From Microcebus murinus (taxonomy: Eukaryota > Chordata > Mammalia > Primates > Cheirogaleidae): a stretch of 64,000 bases of DNA. A model generated the notes under the pieces. It saw only the letters and a program-made list of their open reading frames with translations. It was not told where the DNA came from and did not search any database. Every line of letters begins with the position of its first letter. The stretch's first letter is position 1. The position numbers were made by a program, and so were the translations under genes. Below, piece by piece: positions 23,201 to 33,931 of the stretch. The stretch spans positions 77,817,001-77,881,000 of the forward strand of contig NC_134106.1 of the NCBI RefSeq assembly GCF_040939455.1. The letters are read 5' to 3'.

Positions 23201-23470
23201 GAAGAAGAAATACAGCTAAGACTTTAGTGCTCTCTCTTTGGGGACTAATGCCCCTGATTTTCCCGCTACACCACGCTGTTCTGCCCCTTTCTCCTGAGTC
23301 CCTGATATCGTAATCTATCACGTTTCATAAGGATGAGGTTAACTTCAGAACCAAAATAGACAGTCATCTGTAAAAAGCTCGGGTGGTCTGCCCCTCTTTT
23401 TATTAGTACCCATATTTACTTCATCCTTTTTCTTAGCATCCATATGACTTGTGCTAACTACCCTTGGGCA
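23201..23470. other. Flank of CpG island, no gene seen
   Basis: GC content falls quickly. No exon was supported. Confidence 0.5.
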
Positions 23471-23650
23471 CCTCATATTTTGGATATTTAACGTATACCA
23501 GGCACAGTGTTAAGATCTTTCATTGCATCATCTCCTATTTTTCATATGAGAATATGAACTCAGAGAGATTAAAGAACTTACTCAAGGTCACACAGCTAAG
23601 TGGTTCGAATACAAGGGACGTGTTATCTTTACTGCTACAAATAATCCTTA
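23470..23650 (+). repeat. MIR SINE relic
   Basis: The pattern 'taccaggcacagtgttaaga', 'tgaactcagagagattaaag' and 'actcaaggtcacacagctaa' is diagnostic of MIR. Confidence 0.9.
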
Positions 23651-24399
23651 AAACAACCCTGCAAGGTAACATTTGCAGGGAATTGGCTTCAGAGATCAAG
23701 AAGTCAGCCTGTGCCTGCCGAGCTCCCAAAGTAATAAGCAGATTCTTTCCATAAAACAATAATTCAAAGATTGAAAACTCTAAGAGACATCAATCAGAAT
23801 GAGTTTTTTCCCCCCTCAGGAAAAAAAAATCCATTATTTTGGCCTCAAGATAACAGTAGTAATCAGCTATGATATGCATGGGTTTATCAGCTGTCCTATA
23901 GTGAAATTTCTCTCCATAACTGTCAAACTGCTTTAAAGGTTCAAGAAGAGCCACATGACATCCCTCCTCCCATAGTTTCCCACAGTTTAGAAGGACCAGA
24001 CAAAAGGAGGTCTGTCCACTGTCCTGCACCTTGGACACAACTTGGGCGTGACAGCCATGGTATCCAAAGACAACTTTTCTCTCTACTTGGGGGACTGAGA
24101 GACAGATTTCTTGTACTCCGTGGCAAAGACATTGCCAAGTAGCAAGCTAGTGACAGATATCATGACTAGATGTAAACAATGAAGTCTGAGGCCATTCCAG
24201 GATAAAACTTTTGATTCATATTCCTTGTTGGATATATCTTGCCCAAATTATCACATGGGAATGAATGGCCCTAGGCCTTGCTATCCAGCGCTGTTAATGA
24301 CAGACAAGCAATCTACTTCTTGCAGTTGAAGAATGTACTGCCCTCTGGACAAAATAATGGAGAATGCCCCCGAGCCATTTCCACAGGGTCACTCAAAAG

Positions 24400-24590
24400 A
24401 CCAAATAGCACAGGTAGCTATTGTCTCTATTTTGTAGAGGAAGAAGCTGAGGGCCTAATAAAGTAAGTAATTTAGCAGATACAAATAGTAAAGTAGGCAA
24501 CTTGTAAATGATCAAATCAGAATTCAAATCCAGATCTGTCTGATTTTGAAGCCCCTATACTACACCACCACACTACCTCTCTGCTTGCAT
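24400..24590 (+). repeat. MIR SINE relic
   Basis: The stretch 'tctattttgtagaggaagaa', 'gctgagggcc' and 'cagaattcaaatccagatct' is a diverged MIR. Confidence 0.75.
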
Positions 24591-24599
24591 CTTTAACAA

Positions 24600-25874
24600 G
24601 TGACAAAATTGTGTTAATGGGTGAATATTAAAAAGATATGTTTCTCTCCACTTTCTCCAGTTTTTTCTTTTGGTTAAGGAAGGAAAAGAAAGCATTCATT
24701 TTCTATAAGCAGAGGCCTATGTCAGAGGAGAAAGGAAAGTGGGGAAAGACAAGCTTCAGTTACTGACTCAACTGGTTTATTCAGGAAGATAGTAGAACTC
24801 CCCCAGGACTATGACTACTGGAGAACACTCATGGCAGAAGACAAAAAGCAAACAGAAAAATATAACTGCTTGCTTTGGGGGGAGCTTTTTGACACTTTGT
24901 TGCTACTCCAACTGGCAGCAGAAGGGCAGATTGTGAAAGAAATCTGGTGATACAGTTACACTTGTCTCAAACCATTCACATTGTAGCTCAGGAAAGTCTG
25001 GATTTCAATTATTGTCCTAAGAAATTGGAATGCCATGGAATATATACCTCCAAGGAATGGGTTAGAATTGGTTGATGATTCATCTTAACTGTGCAGAGTA
25101 CATGACACTGTATTTTCCAAGTAGTTCACGGTACCTGTTTAATTAACATCGAAGATAGTCAATCAAAATCCCACTGAGTCCCACATATTTATTTTTCTCT
25201 TTCATGGTGACTCTTTCCAATCACTCCCTTTTTTTCTTCTTCTCTACTTCTGCAGTGTCTCTCTTGCCTTCTCCAGCCCTTTATTTCACACTGTCAGAGG
25301 AATTATAGCTAAAAGTTCTGCCTATAACCTTACCATGCTGTCCCTAACAAAGCTGGTGTGTTGTGGCTGTTCTTTCCACAAATATTTTCACTATTCCACA
25401 AACTTTCTCTGAGTGCCTGTGATTACAGAGGCAGCCAATACCTAACTACAAATGCTCACAGACTAATGGGAGAGGTGAGTAAGTAATTAAACCACAAGAT
25501 AGTGCCACAATCTCCTGGTGTTGGGACAGCAGATAGGATGGGCCATCTCAGGTCAGGAAAGGCTTCCTGGAAGTGACATCTGAGCTCAAAGCAGAGCACA
25601 CACAGGAAGTGAATCTTTTCCTTTTATCTCTTTGGCGGTGAATAGCTGTTAGTGGGGCCATTCCCACAACAGACAGCTTCCAAGAAATCAAGCACAGGAT
25701 CTCTGGTTCTCTTTTCCCTACCCCAGCCCTCTCCATGCATTAAACTTTCATCATCCATCAGTATTTACAAATGTTATGACTCTGGTTTCTTGGCTGCTAT
25801 TATAGCTCTAGTGGGATCTTTTTTCAGCACAAAGGCTTCAAGAGAAATCACACCAGGAGGCTCTCCTTGGCTTT
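24600..25874. other. Intergenic stretch, no gene seen
   Basis: An L2-like tract occurs near 25370-25480. Otherwise nothing was recognised. The short open frames lack homology or splice context. Confidence 0.5.
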
Positions 25875-25878
25875 TTAA

Positions 25879-26226
25879 CCACTTCGGTACGGCGCTCACA
25901 AGCCATGAAACCTTGCCCACAGCCAGCACTCATAGTCCGCACAGTAGTCTGTGCTGTGCATTGACGACGAATCCATTTTGCTCTTGTGTGATGAGGAAAG
26001 CTTTAAAGCACTGAAAGCTTGTTTTACTTTACAGGCAGCTTTACTTGTACTGTAAATCAGAATAGGTAACATATACATATATGTTTTCATTACGTTATTT
26101 TTAAATGTTCACAATTTTATTTTGATAAATGAAAAATTAGAAAAGTCATATCACAGCTGTCGGCTAAAGTAGCTGTGTGCGTTCATCTGTGGCTATTGAC
26201 TGTAGTCTATGCTGGTGCCAGAGTGG
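25879..26226. mobile_element. Non-autonomous piggyBac element (348 bp) with TTAA duplication
   Basis: The element is bounded by TTAA at 25875-25878 and 26227-26230, the obligatory piggyBac target. Its ends are imperfect inverted repeats: CCACTTCGGTACGGC on the left and CCACTCTGGCACCAG on the right, read inward. It has no transposase frame. Its composition (CpGs retained, e.g. 'ggtacggcg', 'attgacgacgaatcc') suggests moderate youth. Such MITE-like piggyBac elements are known from mouse lemurs. Confidence 0.85.
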
Positions 26227-26230
26227 TTAA

Positions 26231-27089
26231 AGTGCTATATGTACAGGTGGTAGGAGACCTCTCATTTTAATTGACAAATAGTTTATCACTTTTATCTAGA
26301 AACTAGACAAACTGGGACCAGGATGGGCAATAGAGTCTATTAACTCTTTGTTAGGAGTGGCATGTTTTAGACACAGTGTGCAAAATTATTTCTGTTTTAA
26401 TCAGAGAGGGCACATGAGGCCTAAGAAATTAATGAGAGAAAATTCAAATAGAACCAACTACCATGTGTAATACTTAACTCTAGGTGGACATTATGGTCCA
26501 TCCAGATGAAGGATCATATAGAGACTTAGCAGAGAGCTAAATTATTCTTATTTTTTATTTTTATTCTTCCTCCTCACACCTTTGACCATCACTATTTGAG
26601 AGAACCCTTTAAAGGTTCCTTTCCTTTGTCACATTCACACCATTGGGGAAGATGCATCTATCATGTTGTTCACAAAATGCCAGGTTGTGATGTCATGTAA
26701 TTATGGAATCATAACACTTTACAATACTTAAGTGTGTGGCCAGTGTTTTTTACATACTATATACTGGGCACAACTAAAAATTTTCAAGAAAACTGTATAA
26801 CAAAGGAGAATCCAACTGCCTTACTGGGAACAGGCTCCCGTCCATGTATTGCTAGAACAATCGGCAATGCCTTATGGCAGTCTCCACCAAGATGGTTTAG
26901 AAGGCTTACTCATCCCTTGTAAGTGACTTAACTACACCATTAAAGCTGACTCACTTGTTTTTATTGTACTTGATGTATACTCAAAAGGCATAATGGAAGA
27001 AGTGAGTTGTATGCCAGAGAATTATAGAGCTTGGGGGATTTTTTCTTTTCTTTTTCTTTCTTTGTAAATTTGATACTTGTAAAAGATAC
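26231..27089. other. Intergenic stretch, no gene seen
   Basis: No recognisable gene or clear repeat was identified in this AT-rich interval. Confidence 0.5.
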
Positions 27090-27228
27090 TAGATTGCTGG
27101 ACATGAGGGCATGTGCCAATCCCAGCTACGCCAGAGGCTGAAGCAAGAGGATCACTTGAGCCCAGGAGTTTCAAGGCCAGTCTGGGCAACATAGCAAGAC
27201 TCCGTCTCTTAAAAAAACAAACAAACTT
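27090..27228 (+). repeat. 7SL-derived Alu monomer
   Basis: One arm runs from 'ctggacatgagggcatgtgc' through 'cagtctgggcaacatagcaa' to an (aaac) tail at 27210-27228. Confidence 0.8.
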
Positions 27229-28394
27229 ACCAACAAAAAAAGGTACTGGATCAACAGCCCTGCATCTGAAATACATCCATGCATAAAAGCAATTCAAGTA
27301 GTTCAATGTGCTACTCTATCAATACATTTCAAATAGGATAAAATCTCTATTCACATGATATACCCAGGACCATGACTGCCAATATTGGAGTTATTGGTAT
27401 CTGGATGACAGAATCTATGCTACCTTTTCATGGCCTCAGATGTTTCTTTATTCTCTTTTAGGGCAACTGAACATATCCCTAAAAGTAGATGTCTTTATTG
27501 GCCAGAGTCCAGTCAGGAAAAGGGGGAGGAGGAAGAAGAGAAGGAGAAGAAGAGGAAAGAGAAGAAGAAGAAAAAGAAACCTCTAGGTATTTGGACAGAG
27601 GGAGTATCATACAGGGAATTGGTGGCAAAAGTTTTGGAAGGGCTGAAAGAACAAAGCAAAGACAGAAGCAAGCTGAAGGCAAAGAGGGAGCAGAGTGGAT
27701 ACCCAGGCTCAGAGCTGCTCAGGCCCCTGGACTGGAGACACTGAGCTTACATCTGCTGATGCCAGAGAACCATTGCTGTTGGTTCTAGAACCCTGAAAAG
27801 CTGCTGCCTCAGCCTGGACTGCTGGAGGGAGAAATCACCCCACCCCACTGCTCTTCCAGCTATTGCCAACAAATTCCAGCAACTGCTCTGCTGTTGGAGC
27901 TTCTCTCCTTCCTCTGCCTTGCAATCCCCTACCAGTGCCTCCTCCTGGCAGAACCTAACCGAAAGCCAGCTGGCCACGGAGCCCTGGAAATGCACCACAG
28001 GGTGGACTATAGGAAGTGTGTGAAGCTCGAGGCAATGGTTAATAACTAACCCAGTGTCAGAGTGAAAAAACCATGCAAGACATTCTTTCAAACTAAACCA
28101 GAAGCCTGTCCTGGAAACATAAGGGAATAGAGAACTATAAGCTCCTCAGATCTTTCAGCTCCAGTGGGACTTACACAAGTTCTAGAAAACACCCCTCACA
28201 TTCACATTGCTCCTGAAAGACTGTTCACATGACCCATGGCAGCCATCAGGACAGGGTCACTAGTAAGGAGAAACTTTTCTATCAAACAATGACTCTGTAT
28301 TGAGCTCTCATCATGTGATCAGCAGTTTGAAAGACACAGAATTGTAAAATGTGGTCTCAACCCTCAAGGAGTTCACAGTCTGGTTAGAGCAACA
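27229..28394. other. Intergenic stretch with purine-rich tract
   Basis: A GA-rich low-complexity tract lies at about 27518-27580 and creates lysine/glutamate-rich frames that are not credible genes. The rest is unrecognised. Confidence 0.6.
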
Positions 28395-28402
28395 CCCAAG
28401 AA

Positions 28403-29425
28403 GAGGGGTGGGGAACAGGCAGGCTTAAGGCCACGTGTGGCCTTCTAGGTCCTTAAATGTAGCCTTTTGACTGAATCCAAATTTTATAGAACAAATCCTT
28501 TCATTTTTTATTAATATATTTTTGCTCATCTTTCATATTTTTATTTTATTTTTAAAATGAACATATTTAAAATACCAAAGAAAAAAATAAGTTTCAACAA
28601 AATAATCCTCCCAAATTGATCAGCACAATTAGAACATTAGTAAGCCATAAGGGCTAAACTGATGGCTGCTATGCTCATGGTTTCCTTCTAACTTCCGTGC
28701 CTGACCGGTGCCACTACCACACAAAGCTGGTTGGCGAGAGTTTATGGGGGTCAAGTACACAGTCTGTTATTGGCTTTTGACACTGTTTGAAGTGGAATTT
28801 GTGAATAGTTGCACAGCTCAACAGTATTTTTTAATTCTATCTGTTTAATAGCCCATCATGTCAAAGAAGACCCAGAGAACACTAAAGGAAGAAAACAGAT
28901 TTTTTATGAGGATTGGGAATTACAGTATTATCTTGTTTCTGCTAAAAAGAAATAAGATGATTTGCTTGCTTTGTGATACTACAATATCAACATTAAAGAA
29001 ATTCAATGCTCATCAGCATTAAAACACTCCTAAGGACCACAAATAAAATTTAAATTAGAGGGAAAGGTGTGAAAGGTTGTACTGCAGAAATTAAAAGACA
29101 AAAAGCAAAAGCAAAGACAATTCTTTCAAGCACAAGTGAGACCTGGAAATAATGCCATTGAAGCAACTTATAAAGTAGCTTTATAACCGGGGGGGGGAAA
29201 GGAAGCTACTCAGTGATGTAGAAATTGTGAAAAAATGCATTGTTGAAGTTGTAAGATGATTAGACCCTGATAATGTTTCAAAATACAAACAACTGCCTGT
29301 TTCAGGGAGAACCATAACTGATGGGTAGCATGAATTAGCCATCAACTTAACAGAAAAACTTAATGCAATACTTCAAAAGGAAAATATATAGTAGTCAATC
29401 TATTTGGATGAATCAACTGATACTA
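28403..29425 (+). mobile_element. hAT (Charlie-like) DNA transposon, left half
   Basis: The left terminus 'gaggggtgggg' mirrors the right terminus '..cccacccctg'. The flanking 8 bp (28395-28402, cccaagaa) match the right flank (35791-35798, cccaagac) at seven of eight positions, as expected for hAT. Subterminal sequence 'ccttttgactgaatccaaa' fits the Charlie group. The element is cut by the provirus at 29425. Confidence 0.85.
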
Positions 29426-29868
29426 TGTTAGAGGCAAGGACCCTCAAAGACCCTCAACTCCCCTATGACTGGTCCTACGCACGGACTTCACCCTGGAAAA
29501 TTCCAGCTATAGCTCCGAGAAGAATGCATTCCATGACGTGCTGACCACGGAATGCTCCAGGGAGTGCTGACTGCAATTGTTCCCGACCACCTGCCAGGTT
29601 GGGGTTGAGTAATCAGTCACAAACAGCTTCGATACCGATAAGACGCTGATTGGGGCTGATTGCCCCAGACCCAAGCCTCATCGTCGCCCACTCTATTTTT
29701 TTGTTTCTACTTCCTTGTTTCTGTATGCTTATAAAACCAGCAGAAAATCTAAGTAAAGTAGACCTTGACAACCATTTGCTTGGTCTCGTTCCTTTCTCTC
29801 ACCCATCTCTTTCAGGCAAGGTCCCTCTTGACCCCCTCGAGTAACAGAAGGTCCCGAGGGTCGGGACA
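29426..29868 (+). repeat. 5' LTR of betaretrovirus-like provirus
   Basis: The LTR is 443 bp, starts TGTTAGAGG and ends GGGACA. A TATA box (TATAAAA) is at 29730-29736. No AATAAA was found; AGTAAA near 29752 may serve as a poly(A) signal. The open frame at 29650-29844 is LTR sequence. Confidence 0.95.
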
Positions 29869-29870
29869 AG

Positions 29871-29888
29871 TGGCGCCCAACGTGGGGC
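29871..29888 (+). other. Primer-binding site, tRNA-Lys(1,2) type
   Basis: The 18 bases TGGCGCCCAACGTGGGGC follow the 5' LTR after a two-base spacer. This is the complement of the tRNA-Lys(1,2) 3' end, as used by type D retroviruses. Confidence 0.95.
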
Positions 29889-29989
29889 CCGAGGTACGGA
29901 CCTTTGTCAGATGACGCCGCGGTTCGCTCTTCGGCCGAAGGAAACCCTACAGAGACCCTCGTTCTGCTGCTCACAGAGTCGACGGTTTG

Positions 29990-29995
29990 GTGAGT
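29990..29995 (+). promoter_or_regulatory. Proviral major splice donor (predicted)
   Basis: GTGAGT after TTTG, in the leader between the primer site and gag, fits a consensus 5' splice site. It would be the donor for envelope mRNA. Confidence 0.6.
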
Positions 29996-30022
29996 AAATT
30001 TTTACATTGTCATCCCATCGAG

Positions 30023-30620
30023 ATAGGCCATTCATTGTCTAAAGAGGCTGTTTTTATTAAGGATCTCAAGGCCTCACTCAGAGAGAGAGGAATTAGAGTT
30101 AAGAAAAAGGATCTAGTAAAGTTTTTTGTGTTCATTGATCGTGCTTGTCCTTGGTTTATTGTTAGTGGACCTGAGATTCACCCACGCAAATGGCAGAAGG
30201 TAGGCAGAGAGTTAAACAATTTACTTCTGAATCAAGGCCCAGATGCCGTCCCTGTATATGTTTTCTCGTACTGGGGGACTAATCAGAGATACTGTTGAAG
30301 GGGCAGATTCAGACCCCAATAAGAAGCAGCTACTCTCCGTAGCGGACTTTTGCCTCTGACCCGTGTCACGGTCTGCTTCGAGAACGTCGTTAGAGGCGGC
30401 CAAAGGGTCAACTTCCCCTAATAATCCTGAGGGACCAACATGCCCTTCCCCTTGCCCCTCGTTTGTATTAATATGCCCCCTCAGGACCCCTTGGCTGAGC
30501 TCCAGACATCTAGGGACGAGCCCCCGATTAGTAAGCCAGACACCAAGACCCTCTATCCTCCCTTACCCGAGGGTACAGCCCCTCATGCATTTAATTACCC
30601 GGTATTCAAGAAACAACCCC
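30023..30620 (+). pseudogene. Proviral gag remnant (matrix and proline-rich region)
   Basis: A matrix-domain frame runs to a stop at 30296-30298. It has the beta-type pattern of a basic helix (LKASLRERGIRVKKKDL), then CPWF and a KWQKVGRELNN block. The expected Met-Gly start for myristoylation reads ATA-GGC at 30023-30028, so the initiator is lost; the longer frame upstream opens only with TTG. After a frame change near 30290, a proline-rich region follows (TLYPPLPEG at about 30549-30575). Capsid and nucleocapsid are missing: a deletion near 30610-30620 joins this region to dUTPase sequence. Matrix would target assembly to the membrane. The gene is non-functional. Confidence 0.85.
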
Positions 30621-31271
30621 TCCATAGTAGATAGTGACTTCACCGGAGAAATTAACATCTTAGCCAGTGCGCTTATAGGCCCTGTGTATGTCTCTAAGGG
30701 GCAGCGCTTAGCTCAGGCATTACCCTTGCCCCTTAATACATCCTTCCCAGCCATCGCCTCTAACCGAGGTGCTTCCTGGCCTGGCTCTTCTGATCTCTAT
30801 TGGGTCCAAGCTATCACCAAAGAACGGCCCACCCTGCGGCTAAAATTAGATGGTAAACTTTTTGAAGGCCTTCTTGATTCAGGCGCCAATTCCACGGTTA
30901 TTGCCCAAGACGCCTGGCCCGATTCATGGCCACTGCAGCCCTCCCTTACGCACTTACAAGGTATAGGACAGTCTAGAGATACTCTCCAGAGCTCAAAAAT
31001 TTTGACATGGGAAGACTCTGAGGGAAACAGAGGTACTACTCAACCCTTTGTAGTCCCAAACCTACCCGTTAACTTATGGGGGCGTGATATCCTTGCACAA
31101 ATGAATGTCATTATGTGTAGCCCCAATGAAGTTGTAGCCAGCCAAATGCTTAAGCAGGGATTCCTCCCAGGACAGGGTTTAGGCAAAGAGGGTCAGGGAC
31201 TAAGAGCACCCCTAACCACCCTCCCTAAGTCAGACAGATCAGGACTAGGGTTCAAAGACCATTTTTCGTAA
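30615..31271 (+). pseudogene. Proviral dUTPase tail and protease with G-patch
   Basis: The frame (in a longer opening from 30363) holds three parts. First, the C-terminal end of a dUTPase domain (DFTGEINILASALIG, then SKGQRLAQALPLP). Second, an aspartic protease with the active-site triad in GLLDSGANSTVI (Asp-Ser-Gly at 30876-30884) and a conserved WGRDILAQMN near the C-terminus. Third, a G-patch (QGFLPGQGLGKEGQGL). This order is typical of betaretroviral pro. The catalytic Asp is intact. It ends in TAA at 31269-31271. The N-terminal half of dUTPase is lost with the gag deletion, so the usual frameshift entry from gag is absent. The first ~80 codons of the longer frame are out-of-frame gag. 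Confidence 0.9.
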
Positions 31272-32351
31272 GGGCCATTGATTCCCCCTGCACTTCAGGC
31301 AGATAAAATCACTTGGAAGAGTGACTCACCTGTCTGGATTGATCAGTGGCCCCTCCCATCTAACAAGCTAGCCACAGCTACAGCGTTAGTGCAGGAACAA
31401 TTAGCTGCCAGACACATAGAGCCCTCTACTTCACCATGGAACACCCCTATTTTCGTCATCCAAAAAAGGACTCGCAAGTGGCAGCTGCTACAAGACTTAC
31501 GGGCTGTTAACCAAACAATGGTTCCCATGGGGGCACTCCAGCCTGGTTTGCCTTCGCCCGTAGCCATCCCCAAAGGCTACTATAAAATAGTTATTGACCT
31601 AAAAGACTGCTTCTTCTCCATACCATTGCACCCAGATGACTGCAAACGCTTTGCGTTCAGTCATTGTATAGGATCCTCTCCGCGCTTTCAATGGCGAGTA
31701 TTGCCTCAAGGCATGGCCAACAGCCCTACCCTTTGCCAAAAATATGTAGCTCAGACAATTGATTCTTTTAGAATTCAACATCCTCAGCTATATATAATTC
31801 ATTATATGGATGACATTCTTCTCGCCGGGGCCAATGAGGCAACCTTACATCAAGTTACCATGCAGGTTGTCTTGGCCTTACAAGCTCGAGGCCTTCGCCT
31901 GTCCCCTGAAAAAATTCAGGTCTGCTCCCCTCACCTGTTTCTAGGCTTTAAATTGTTCCCCAATAAGATCCTCTCCCAAAAGGTGCAAATCAGAAAAGAC
32001 TCTCTTCAATGCCTTAATGATTTTCAGCGCCTTCTAGGCGACATTAATTGGCTTCGCCCATATTTAAAACTCACCACAGGACAGTTAAAACCCCCATTTG
32101 ACATCCTGCAGGGAGATGCCAATCCAACCTCTCCCCGCTCCCTAACTAAAGAAGGGCAGCAAGCGCTTAGTTTGGTCGAGCAGGCCATAAATGCCCAGGC
32201 CATTGGCTACTTCTCCCCCGACTCCCCCTTGTACTTCATTGTCCTCCCTACCCCCTTTTCACCCACGGGACTCTTTTGGCAGGGCAAGCCTCTCTTTTGG
32301 GTTCACCTGTCGGCTTCCTCCCCTAAAGTCCTTCCCACCTACCTTACTTAG
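31272..32351 (+). pseudogene. Proviral reverse transcriptase domain, open for about 360 codons
   Basis: This frame encodes fingers, palm and thumb of a betaretroviral reverse transcriptase. Landmarks in order: WPLPSNKL near the start, a LLQDLRAVN block, VIDLKDCFFSIPL (first catalytic Asp), LPQGMANSP, and the YMDD catalytic motif at 31803-31814. LFLGFKLFP and LGDINWLRPYL follow. It lies in the same frame as pro and is separated from it by one TAA codon (31269-31271). Near 32330 the frame is lost and a TAG ends it. RNase H is largely deleted and integrase fully absent. All palm Asp residues are present, but no complete polymerase can be produced. Confidence 0.92.
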
Positions 32352-32377
32352 TAGCTAAGATTATTCGCTTAGGGTGA

Positions 32378-33640
32378 GAAAACTCCCTTAAACTCTTTGG
32401 AAAGGATCCAGATATCATAATACTCCCTTACAATGCTTCTCAAATTCAGTGGCTAATACAGAATGATGATGACTGGGCGGTTAACTGTACGTCTTTCCAG
32501 GGCAAACTAGATAATCATTACCCCCCTGATAAACTAATTCAGTTCCTCTATCGGACACCTGTAATATTTCCCAAAAGAACAAGAGTCTCCCCCATTCCAG
32601 GATTATTTACTAATGACACCAGCAAACTCAGATGGGACCTGGAGACCCATGATGGCCTGACACTCAGCCAAGTCACAGGCCTAGGCCTTTGCCTTCTTAG
32701 CCCAAGAATGCTTCCCCCCGCACCCTTAGAAACAATATGCAATCAGTCAATTACTGTCAACTCCACCTTTCAGTATATTCAGGCATCTAACACCTCTTAT
32801 TTTGCTTGTTCTTCCGGTCTTACCCCGTATGTAGTCACTGCAACGTTTCTTGAGCATAGGGAATATTGTGTGTTAGTCATGCTCCTCCCCAGACTCACTA
32901 TACATCCTGCTGACGAATTGCTCAGACTTTGGGAACGCGGCACCACAATGCCCCGGAAAAAGAGGGAGCCCATCACGGCCATAACACTCGCAGTTGTTCT
33001 AGGCCTTGGTGCCACAGGGGCTGGAACAGGCATAGCCTCTCTAGTCACCTCCAACCAGCAGTACCTGCAGCTCTCTGCTGCCATCGATAATGATCTCCGA
33101 GAGCTACAGCAGGGCCTAAAATATCTCAAAGAATCCCTCGCTTCGCTTTCTGAGGTAGTGTTGCAAAATAGAAGAGGTCTAGACTTAGTGTTCCTCCAAG
33201 AGGGAGGTTTGTGCGTGGCACTTAAAGAGGAATGTTGCTTTTACGCAGACAAGACAGGTCTGGTAGAAGATAGCACTGAGAGAGTTATACAGAGCCTAGA
33301 AGATAGAAAAAAACGGAGAGAACAAAGTGAGGCATGGTATCAAAATTGGTTTTCTACATCCCCCTGGCTATCCACATTGCTTCCCAGTGTCTTAGGGCCG
33401 CTTGTAGGCTTTCTGTTGCTCCTCACCTTTGGGACTTGGGCTTTCAAAAAACTAACTAATTTTGTCAAGTCACGGATAGACGCAGCCACACAAAAATCGG
33501 TCTCCGTGTTTTACCAACGGCTAGAACAAAGAGGCTCCAGAGAAGACCTCCATGAAGAGTCTCCCAATACACCCACTGAAGGTCTAAATTTCTCAGACCT
33601 TGCCTCAGACATGGAACGCAGTTGGTTCCAAAGGCTGTAG
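32378..33640 (+). pseudogene. In-frame fusion of proviral RNase H-region fragment with envelope C-terminus
   Basis: A 420-codon frame with no stop runs from a TGA (32375-32377) to TAG at 33640. Codons 1 to about 78 read the connection/RNase H approach (KLFGKDPDIIILPYNASQ, then PVIFPKRTRV). Near 32610 a deletion joins this to surface envelope. The transmembrane subunit is complete: a furin-type RKKR site (32954-32965), a hydrophobic fusion-peptide-like stretch, a heptad region, the immunosuppressive-type segment, CX6CC (33212-33238), a membrane span (about 33375-33440) and a cytoplasmic tail. The first ATG is at 32708, giving 310 codons. There is no signal peptide. The surface N-terminus and integrase are missing. 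Confidence 0.9.
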
Positions 33641-33916
33641 AGATGCCCATGACGGGATTATCGCGATGCCGTGTACCAGATGCACACCCCGCCAGCAGTG
33701 AGGTAACTCCATGATGGGAATATTGTAGGTCCATGCCTGGGGGTACACTTCATAATTAGAAGTGCTGGAGCAGGATGCCACCTACATAGCCTAAGACAGA
33801 GGCCTCACCTTCACATTAATCGCCAGATCTTATATTTGGGGTGCTGGTCGCGGAAGCACATCGCATAGCCTAAGACAGGCTCTCCACCAACTTATATAAA
33901 CCTCCCTCATATTAAT

Positions 33917-33931
33917 AAAGAGAGGGGGAGA
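33917..33931 (+). other. Proviral polypurine tract
   Basis: AAAGAGAGGGGGAGA lies immediately 5' of the 3' LTR and would prime plus-strand DNA synthesis. Confidence 0.9.

Noticed and set aside
22115..23313. Several long open frames on both strands in the CpG island, rich in Ala, Pro, Arg and Gly
   Set aside because: High GC removes stop codons in all frames. They overlap each other and match no part of MGAT4A or another protein I know.
27430..27788. Open frames with Lys/Glu-rich sequence
   Set aside because: They arise from a GA-rich low-complexity tract and lack any domain or splice context.
29650..29844. Matching open frames in the two LTRs (also 34152-34346)
   Set aside because: Both lie wholly within LTR sequence and reflect the repeat and not a gene.
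30363..30614. N-terminal third of the proviral protease frame as a separate protein part
   Set aside because: It is gag-region DNA read in the wrong frame before the deletion junction.
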